From assembly GCF_013868155.1 (NCBI RefSeq), contig NZ_JACEOG010000002.1, positions 372,001 to 436,000 on the forward strand: a DNA stretch of 64,000 nt. The letters run 5' to 3'. Under the pieces are notes generated by a model. It was not told the origin of the DNA and ran no database searches. It saw only the letters and a list, made by a program, of their open reading frames with translations. The position numbers and the translations under genes were made by a program. Shown piece after piece: positions 58,882 to 64,000 of the stretch (positions within the stretch are counted from its first letter, which is position 1; each line of letters opens with the position of its first letter). Source of the stretch: Aeromicrobium phoceense (GTDB lineage: Bacteria > Actinomycetota > Actinomycetes > Propionibacteriales > Nocardioidaceae).

Positions 58882-59469
58882 GTGACGAGGCTGGACGAGC
58901 TCCGGGAGAGCGTGGAGGGCTGCCGCAACTGCGAGCTCTACCGCGATGCGACGCAGGCCGTGTTCTCGGCGGGCCGCGCGTCGGCCTCGATCATGCTGGT
59001 GGGGGAGCAGCCGGGCGATCGCGAGGACCTCGAGGGCGAGCCCTTCGTCGGTCCCGCCGGCCGGGTCCTCGACGAGGCGCTCGAGCTGGCGGGGGTGGCG
59101 CGCTCGGACGTCTACCTCACGAACGCCGTGAAGCACTTCCGCTTCGAGCAGCGCGGCAAGCGCCGCATCCACCAGAAGCCCGGCATCACGCACATCGAGG
59201 CCTGCCATCCGTGGCTCCAGTCCGAGCTGGAGGTCGTCAGGCCGAGCACCGTGGTCTGCCTCGGGGCGACCGCCGGCCGCTCGGTCCTCGGCCGCCCGGT
59301 GAAGATCGGGGCCGAGCGCGGCCAGGTGATCGACGACGCGCTCCCGGGGGCCGCCGTCGTCGTGACGACCCACCCGTCGTCACTGCTGCGCCTGCGCGAC
59401 CGCGGCGACTACGCCGACGAGCTGAGGCACCTCGCCGACGACCTGCGGCTCGCCGCCGGCGTCCGGTGA
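58882..59469 (+). CDS. Uracil-DNA glycosylase family protein, UdgX type
   Basis: A 195-residue family 4-like uracil-DNA glycosylase. CRNCELYRDATQAVF supplies iron-sulfur cysteines, MLVGEQPGDREDLEGEPFVGPAG is the uracil pocket motif A (GEQPG as in UdgX), and HFRFEQRGKRRIHQKPG is the UdgX-specific loop whose histidine forms a covalent bond to the abasic site. TTHPSSLLR is motif B. UdgX therefore is expected to remain cross-linked to uracil-containing DNA. GTG 58882. Neighbours give no functional clue. Confidence 0.9.
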   Translation: MTRLDELRESVEGCRNCELYRDATQAVFSAGRASASIMLVGEQPGDREDLEGEPFVGPAGRVLDEALELAGVARSDVYLTNAVKHFRFEQRGKRRIHQKPGITHIEACHPWLQSELEVVRPSTVVCLGATAGRSVLGRPVKIGAERGQVIDDALPGAAVVVTTHPSSLLRLRDRGDYADELRHLADDLRLAAGVR

Positions 59470-59513
59470 GCACTCGGATCGCGGCGGCTCGGGCCCGCGC
59501 CTACCGTGGCTGG

Positions 59514-59990
59514 ATGGAGCCCCGAAGCATCGTCAGCAGCGCGGCACTCCCCGTGGCCGCGGCAGCCCTCGGATCCGTCGCGACCTCGACCGGCATGAAG
59601 AGCCTCTGGTACCGGACGCTGCGCAAGCCCTCGATCCAACCGCCGGGACCGGTGTTCGGTGTGGTGTGGACGACGCTCTACGCCTCGATCGGCGCGGCCT
59701 CGCTGGACGCGCAGTCGCGGATGACGCCTGCCGAGGCGAGCAGGTACCGGATGAAGCTCGGCCTCAACATGGCGCTCAACGCCGGCTGGTGCTGGGTGTT
59801 CTTCCGAGGCCAGAGGCTCGTGCCGTCGATCGCGGTGGCGGGCGCGCTGGCTGCGAGCTCGGCCGACCTCGCGCGCACCGCCGGGGCGGCCTCGCCCCGT
59901 GCCGGCTGGGCCCTGGTGCCCTACACGCTGTGGAGCGGCTTCGCGACCGTCCTCACCGCGGCGATCTGGCGCAGCAACCGCGGCCGTTGA
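59514..59990 (+). CDS. tspO: TspO/MBR (peripheral benzodiazepine receptor) family protein
   Basis: A 158-residue membrane protein with five hydrophobic helices and the family motif WYRTLRKPSIQPPGPVFGVVWTTLYASIG-like region (KPSIQPPGPVFGVVWT). Trp-rich LNAGWCWVFFRGQ and GWALVPYTLWSGFATVL follow. TspO binds porphyrins and modulates tetrapyrrole handling and stress responses. The N-terminus is about 15 residues longer than minimal. TACCGT at 59502-59507 ends 6 nt before ATG 59514, so probably leaderless; an upstream open frame is a shadow. Confidence 0.9.
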   Translation: MEPRSIVSSAALPVAAAALGSVATSTGMKSLWYRTLRKPSIQPPGPVFGVVWTTLYASIGAASLDAQSRMTPAEASRYRMKLGLNMALNAGWCWVFFRGQRLVPSIAVAGALAASSADLARTAGAASPRAGWALVPYTLWSGFATVLTAAIWRSNRGR

Positions 59991-60022
59991 CCCGAGGTTC
60001 CAGGGTTGCTCTCCTGCACGCG

Positions 60023-60325
60023 CTAGGCGACGGGATGCAGCTCGAATCTCAGCCCGAGCGCTTGGGTGACTTTGATGACGGTCGACCACCGAGGATTGCC
60101 GCTCTCGGACAGGGCGCGGTAGAGGCCGTCCCGGCTCATGCCGACCGTGCGCGCGAGCTCACTCATGTTCCGCGACCGAGCGATGACGCCGAGCGCGCGA
60201 GGAACCGCCGTCGGGTCCTCACGTGAGGCGTCGAGGGCGATCTGCAGGTAGTCCGTGACGTCGGCGAGATCCTCGAGATGGTCGGCCGGATCGAACCTCT
60301 GGAACACCTCAGGGGTGGTCGCCAT
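60023..60325 (-). CDS. HigA/COG3636-type antitoxin
   Basis: A 100-residue antidote protein. N-terminal FDPADHLEDLADVTDYLQIALD, then GVIARSRNMSELARTVGMSRDGLYRALSESGNPRW, a helix-turn-helix of the COG3636 addiction-module antidote family, and ending TQALGLRFELHPVA. It should neutralise the upstream-encoded toxin and repress their promoter. ATG 60325 lies 17 nt before the end of the toxin gene (overlap 60309-60325), the toxin-first arrangement common for this pair. Confidence 0.92.
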   Translation of the reverse strand: MATTPEVFQRFDPADHLEDLADVTDYLQIALDASREDPTAVPRALGVIARSRNMSELARTVGMSRDGLYRALSESGNPRWSTVIKVTQALGLRFELHPVA

Positions 60326-60626
60326 CGTGTGCCTCCTTCTGTGCCTGCCATTCGCCAGCGAGCCGGTGAGCCCGCTCGATGTCCCTGTGCTGCGAGGACT
60401 TGTCGCCGCCGCACAACAAGACGATCAACAGGCCGCCGCTGTGGATGTAGTAGACCCGGTAGCCCGGGCCGTACGTGAGCCGCAGTTCCGCCACGCCCGC
60501 GCCCACGGCTCTCGTGTCGCCCGGATTCCCGTGCGCGAGTCGATCGATCCGTTCCAGGATGCGCAACCTGGCGTGTCGGTCCTGCAGTTTCCTGAGCCAC
60601 GTGTCGAAGGTGGCACTGCTGACCAC
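60309..60626 (-). CDS. HigB/COG3657-type (Gp49/RelE-like) toxin
   Basis: A 105-residue RelE-fold toxin. Motifs RILERIDRLAHGNPGDTRAV, GVAELRLTYGPGYRVYYI and LLCGGDKSSQHRDIERAHRLA are the hallmark of the phage-derived Gp49-like/COG3657 killer family, thought to cleave mRNA on the ribosome. GTG 60626 is preferred over the longer open frame (to 60704), because an excellent promoter (TTGAAC, 17 bp, TATAGT) and its operator lie within the upstream part and would place the RNA start about 10 nt before 60626. Confidence 0.9.
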   Translation of the reverse strand: MVSSATFDTWLRKLQDRHARLRILERIDRLAHGNPGDTRAVGAGVAELRLTYGPGYRVYYIHSGGLLIVLLCGGDKSSQHRDIERAHRLAGEWQAQKEAHDGDHP

Positions 60627-60635
60627 CTCGGCAAT

Positions 60636-60670
60636 GTGTCGACTATAACCGACACCCGACTTCCGTTCAA
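60636..60670 (-). promoter_or_regulatory. Toxin-antitoxin promoter with autoregulatory operator
   Basis: Minus strand -35 TTGAAC (60670-60665), 17-bp spacer, -10 TATAGT (60647-60642). An inverted repeat GTGTCG-N8-CGACAC (60636-60655) is centred on the -10, so the antitoxin complex would block RNA polymerase directly. The promoter is far closer to consensus than others in the window. Confidence 0.85.
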
Positions 60671-60752
60671 TCATCGAGGGCAGCATGCGATGCAGCACTG
60701 ACAAGCCGCTGGGGCCGCTGCGCGCCGCCCGCCCGTCAGCTGAGCGACGAGG

Positions 60753-61817
60753 TCACGACGCGCCGGGCATGCCGTGCGCGTCCACGGCGGGAGCCGGGCG
60801 CCTCTCGCGTGACGCCTGCACGGCGGACACCACGACGAGGACCGCCGCGATCGCGAGGCAGGCGACCAGCACGAGGAGCGAGACGTTGCCGTTGATGTAC
60901 GGGTCGCGCCAGCGGCTGAGGTCGACGGGCTGGCGGGACTCGCCCAGGATCCGACCGACGGCGGTCTGGAAGAGCCACGTGTAGATCCCGCTGAAGCCGA
61001 TGATGACGGCGGCGCGGATCAGGCGAGGGGCCGGCAGGTAGCGGACCACGAGGGCGACGACCCAGGGGTAGACCAGGGCCAGGGCGGTGATCGGGACGGT
61101 CTGGCTCCACCACGTGTCGAGCTGGTCGGTGGCGAGCATGACCACGAACAGGAAGGCCACGAGTGCGACCGTGTCGAGCGCCAGCGCGATCACGACCTCG
61201 TGCCGCGACCACGGAGCGGGCAGGGGAGCGTGGCGCAACGCCAGCGGGCCGAGGACCACCACGACGGCGAGCAGCACCGCCCCGACGGCGATGGGCAGCC
61301 ACTCGCCGCGCCCGTTCATGGCCCACGCGACGGTGAAGGTCGCGAGCAGGCTGACCAGGAAGGCGCCGACCACGGTCGGGACCCGGCGTTCCGTGACGAC
61401 CAGCGGGAGCGTCGTGAGGCTGAAGGCCACCCCCACGGACGCCAGGACGATCCAGAACCAGCTCAGGGTCTGCTCGACGGCGAGGTTCACGATGAGGCAC
61501 GTGACCAGCGCGACGGCGTAGCTGATCGCGGTCGTCCACAGGATCCCCGCGCGCCACCGCCGGTAGAAGCGCGCCTCGCGGTCCACCCGTGCCGCCACCA
61601 CGTCGTCGCTGGCCCGGATCAGCTCGCCCTCGCTCACGCCGAGGTGCTCGGCGAGCGGCGCGACCATGGAGATGTCGGGGTAGGAGACCCCGCGCTCCCA
61701 CTTGGAGACCGCTGACTCGGTGACGAACAGACGCTCTGCCAGCCCTGCCTGCGTCAGGCCGGCGGCCTTCCGCTTCACGGTCACGAACTGACCGAATGCC
61801 TTCTTCGACGATGTCAT
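60753..61817 (-). CDS. Membrane-bound XRE-family regulator
   Basis: A 354-residue protein: N-terminal Cro/CI helix-turn-helix at residues about 8-65 (KRKAAGLTQAGLAERLFVTESAVSKWERG, given here by its ends LTQAGLAERL and VSKWERGVSYPD), a short linker, then about eight hydrophobic helices and a basic C-terminus. DNA-binding domains joined to polytopic membrane domains are thought to sense envelope or solute signals. No sensor family recognised in the membrane part. ATG 61817 is chosen; the frame runs to 61967 but crosses a palindrome that may be its operator. Confidence 0.85.
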   Translation of the reverse strand: MTSSKKAFGQFVTVKRKAAGLTQAGLAERLFVTESAVSKWERGVSYPDISMVAPLAEHLGVSEGELIRASDDVVAARVDREARFYRRWRAGILWTTAISYAVALVTCLIVNLAVEQTLSWFWIVLASVGVAFSLTTLPLVVTERRVPTVVGAFLVSLLATFTVAWAMNGRGEWLPIAVGAVLLAVVVVLGPLALRHAPLPAPWSRHEVVIALALDTVALVAFLFVVMLATDQLDTWWSQTVPITALALVYPWVVALVVRYLPAPRLIRAAVIIGFSGIYTWLFQTAVGRILGESRQPVDLSRWRDPYINGNVSLLVLVACLAIAAVLVVVSAVQASRERRPAPAVDAHGMPGAS

Positions 61818-61860
61818 GATCCGAGTCAACCAGCGCGGGAGGCGGTCGATGGAATTCGCG

Positions 61861-61880
61861 GGTCGAATCGCGACTCGACC
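61861..61880 (-). promoter_or_regulatory. Near-perfect 20-bp palindrome upstream of the XRE regulator
   Basis: GGTCGAATCGCGACTCGACC is self-complementary at 18 of 20 positions and lies 44 bp before the XRE start, next to TTGACG (61884-61879, minus strand) that could be a -35. Suits an autorepression operator. Confidence 0.55.
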
Positions 61881-61923
61881 GTCAAGCCTGTGCCCCTGAC
61901 CTGCGGCGATGCCCTGGCGCAGG

Positions 61924-62973
61924 TCAGGCGAAGGTGTCGAGCGCGCGTCGCAGGGAGAGCACGACACTGTGCACGAGCAGCTGCTCGTGGGTCTCGCCGG
62001 CCCGGGTCTCGAGCAGCGTGGTGAGCTCGGCGTCGGCCGCCTCGAGCCGCGGGTCCACCTCTGCGCCGTGCCCGTAGGCGTCCAGGGCGTCGGCGACCCG
62101 GTGCATGGCCCGGGCGATCGGCTCGCGGACGTCGTCGCTCAGCACGGTCTGCGTCGACGGGTCACCCGGCACGCCGTGAGGACGCAGGAGGAGGTCGCTG
62201 ATGTCGGACACCAGCAGGGAGATGCGGTCGAGGCCGTCGGCCTCCTCGGTGAGGACCGCGAGGGCGTCGCGGTGGCGTCGCGCCCGCGCGTTCGCGGTGA
62301 GCGACTCGTGGACCTGCGAGACGGCGTCGCGCATCTGGGTCCGGGCGCGTCGGAGCTCGGAGTGCTCGCGGTGCCACTGGTCGAGGGTCGGCAGATCGTG
62401 CTCGACCATGAGGTCGGCGATCTCGCGCAGCTGCTCCGCGAGCACCTCGCGCGTGCGGCCGACCGCCGCCCGTGCGGGTGCGAGCGGCAGCGGCGGCGCG
62501 ACCATGTTGACGACGATCCCCACGAGCGCGCCGAACAGGGTGAGGCCCCCGTACGCGCCGATGAACTGCGCCTCGCCGTGGCCGATGATCAGCGTGAAGA
62601 CCGCGGCCGTGGGTGCCCATCCGCCCATGGCGCCCAGCACGCGCCACCCGGCCACGCTGACCGACAGCGCGACAACGAGCGCCAGGGTGAACGCCGCGAC
62701 GTTGTCGCCCGTCGCGGTGTCGACCAGCCAGGCGATGACGCCGCCGACGACGATCGCGCCGACCGCCTGCAGCGACTCGCGCACCGAGCCGGCCAGGGTC
62801 GACGTCGTCGCGATGATCGCGCCGAACGGCGCGTAGTACGGGTAGTCCTGCGAGCCGGGGACGAAACGCACGAGGATCCAGGCAATCGCGGCGGCGACGG
62901 CCGCGCGCAGCGCGAGGGCGATCCGTGGGTGATTCACCCACCGGTCGAGGAGCCACGCGCGCGCTGTTTCCAT
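61924..62973 (-). CDS. FUSC-family (aromatic acid exporter-like) membrane protein
   Basis: A 349-residue protein. The first half has six hydrophobic helices, with YYAPFGAIIATTSTLAGSVRESLQAVGA, the FUSC/ArAE motif region (AGSVRESLQ), and WAPTAAVFTLIIG. The second half (residues about 170-349) is a cytoplasmic helical domain rich in charged heptads (LAEQLREIADLMVEHDLP). Family members export aromatic acids or form proton-motive efflux subunits; substrate unknown. Convergent or divergent partners are absent; same strand as XRE regulator, 106 bp apart. Confidence 0.87.
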   Translation of the reverse strand: METARAWLLDRWVNHPRIALALRAAVAAAIAWILVRFVPGSQDYPYYAPFGAIIATTSTLAGSVRESLQAVGAIVVGGVIAWLVDTATGDNVAAFTLALVVALSVSVAGWRVLGAMGGWAPTAAVFTLIIGHGEAQFIGAYGGLTLFGALVGIVVNMVAPPLPLAPARAAVGRTREVLAEQLREIADLMVEHDLPTLDQWHREHSELRRARTQMRDAVSQVHESLTANARARRHRDALAVLTEEADGLDRISLLVSDISDLLLRPHGVPGDPSTQTVLSDDVREPIARAMHRVADALDAYGHGAEVDPRLEAADAELTTLLETRAGETHEQLLVHSVVLSLRRALDTFA

Positions 62974-63034
62974 CCCTTCACCGTGGCACGCGGCGGCAAG
63001 ACGGGCACGTCGGAATGCCGGGCGGCCCGCTGGA

Positions 63035-63991
63035 TCAGCGCGGCACCACCAGCACGACCTTCCCCACCGCGGTGCGCGTCTCGAGGGCCCGGTGGGCCTC
63101 GGCCGCCTCGGCGAGGGTCAGCACCGTCCCGACGTGCGGCACGCGGGTCCCGTCCGCCGCAGCGGTCAGCGCCGCCCGCTCGAACTCATCGATCCGGTCG
63201 AGGATCGGCGGACCCAGCACGTCGATCACCCGTCGCTGCGGGTCGGCGTAGTCGTTCTGCACACCCGAGGACCAGCCGAAGCGCACGAGACGACCTCCCG
63301 GCGCGAGGCCGCGGTACAGCGCGCGCCCGATGGGTCCCGCGACGCCGTCGAGGACGACGGTGGGGATTCCGGCGTCGCGGAGATGGAGCTGCCAGTCGGG
63401 GGAGCGGTGGTCGATGACGAGAGTGGCGCCGAACCGCGAGGCGAGCGCGGTCTTGTCCGGACCGCCGGCCAGCCCCACGGTCCGTGCGCCGACGTTCGCC
63501 GCGCCCTGGAGCAGCAGCGGGCCGAGTCCGCCGGCCGCCGAGGTCACCACGACGACGTCCTCGGGCACCAGCTCGGCGAGCTCCAGGATCGCGGTGGCGG
63601 TGCGACCCGTCCCGATCGCGGCCACGGCGGTGCCGGCGTCCATCCCGTCGGGGATCGGGTGGGCGCGCCCGGCGTCGACGACCGCCTGCTCCGCGTAGCC
63701 ACCGCCACCGAAGCCGAGATGTGCCACGACGCGGCGTCCGAGCCACTCCGCGTCGACGTCCGGGCCGATCCGGTCGACCACGCCTGCCGCCTCGCGGCCG
63801 GGGACGAGCGGCAGCTCGGGCGCCGGTCCGGCTCCGAACGCCTCCCCGGCACGGATGGAGGTGTCGAGCAGGTGCACGCCGGCTGCCTCGACGGCGATAC
63901 GGAGCTGGCCTGGTGCCGGTTCCGGATCGGGGAGGGTCTCCAGGCGCAGGACGTCGGCGGGGCCGAACTCGTGGTGTCGTATCGCGTGCAT
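63035..63991 (-). CDS. Zinc-type alcohol dehydrogenase-like NADPH:quinone oxidoreductase
   Basis: A 318-residue medium-chain dehydrogenase/reductase. GroES-like N-terminus (MHAIRHHEFGPADVLRLE, PLVPGREAAGVV) and Rossmann part with VVTSAAGGLGPLLLQGA, typical of quinone oxidoreductases that lack catalytic zinc (no Cys/His ligands in the usual places). It probably reduces quinones or enals with NADPH. The gene is complete; ATG at 63991 is close to the window end, so its promoter is mostly outside the window. Confidence 0.92.
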   Translation of the reverse strand: MHAIRHHEFGPADVLRLETLPDPEPAPGQLRIAVEAAGVHLLDTSIRAGEAFGAGPAPELPLVPGREAAGVVDRIGPDVDAEWLGRRVVAHLGFGGGGYAEQAVVDAGRAHPIPDGMDAGTAVAAIGTGRTATAILELAELVPEDVVVVTSAAGGLGPLLLQGAANVGARTVGLAGGPDKTALASRFGATLVIDHRSPDWQLHLRDAGIPTVVLDGVAGPIGRALYRGLAPGGRLVRFGWSSGVQNDYADPQRRVIDVLGPPILDRIDEFERAALTAAADGTRVPHVGTVLTLAEAAEAHRALETRTAVGKVVLVVPR

Positions 63992-64000
63992 GAGCCCATG

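Noticed and set aside
60627..60704. Longer HigB-like toxin starting at 60704 or 60674
   Set aside because: The region contains a consensus promoter and operator for the module itself, so translation must start downstream.
1..64000. tRNA, rRNA, insertion sequences, prophage or integrase genes
   Set aside because: Intergenic gaps were read on both strands and none showed tRNA cloverleaf ends, transposase motifs or attachment duplications.

Overview
The window looks like chromosomal DNA from a high-GC Gram-positive actinobacterium, most likely a Nocardioidaceae member such as Aeromicrobium or Nocardioides. The evidence is very high GC, frequent GTG starts, TANNNT -10 boxes 6-7 nt before start codons (leaderless genes), DtxR/IdeR-type iron boxes, a DesA3-type desaturase/reductase pair, and gene content resembling M. 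tuberculosis Rv2220-Rv2230c (Nif3, zinc-ribbon protein, RNase H/phosphatase, panB, glnA2, glnE). No rRNA, tRNA, CRISPR array, prophage or insertion sequence was seen. The species is inferred, not proven.

Layout. 1-5.5 kb: tail of a RecQ-type helicase gene, M23 peptidase, Nif3, zinc-ribbon coiled-coil protein, RNase HI/phosphatase, YaaA, and a GDT1-type Mn exporter behind a yybP-ykoY Mn riboswitch. 5.7-10 kb: RNase P RNA, a small conserved protein, a polytopic membrane protein, a secreted HNH nuclease and a Fes-like esterase. 10-20.2 kb: GntR regulator and an iron-siderophore/haem-type ABC operon (binding protein, two surface proteins, two permeases, ATPase) divergent from a large secreted protein; two iron boxes lie between them. 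20.3-30 kb: aldo/keto reductase, panB, a paralogue of the polytopic membrane protein, nadE, glnA2-type glutamine synthetase, glnE. 30-35.7 kb: DUF3152 metalloprotease-like protein, lipoprotein, a secreted protein with about 30 TEPT repeats, fatty-acid desaturase and its reductase. 35.8-45.6 kb: regulators (two TetR, MarR), small alarmone synthetase, acyl-CoA dehydrogenase, ScyD/ScyE-like protein, FadD-like ligase, MBL hydrolase, sulfurtransferase.

45.7-58.8 kb is a glycan gene cluster: UXS-like epimerase, two glycosyltransferases on the minus strand, then a tightly overlapping plus-strand operon of carbamoyltransferase, GT2-GmhB fusion, GT9, GT4, GmhA-like isomerase, HldE-like kinase/nucleotidyltransferase, SDR and a second GT9. 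Together they encode nearly a complete nucleotide-heptose pathway plus transferases, unusual in an organism without lipopolysaccharide. 58.8-64 kb: aldehyde dehydrogenase, UdgX-type uracil-DNA glycosylase, TspO, a HigBA-like toxin-antitoxin pair with its own promoter/operator, a membrane-bound XRE regulator, FUSC transporter and quinone oxidoreductase.

The two most interesting systems are the iron-regulated surface-protein locus, whose three surface proteins share one recurring domain and one of which is split by a C8 homopolymer, and the heptose/carbamoyl glycan cluster. Functional calls rest on recognised motifs and family memory, not on database searches.
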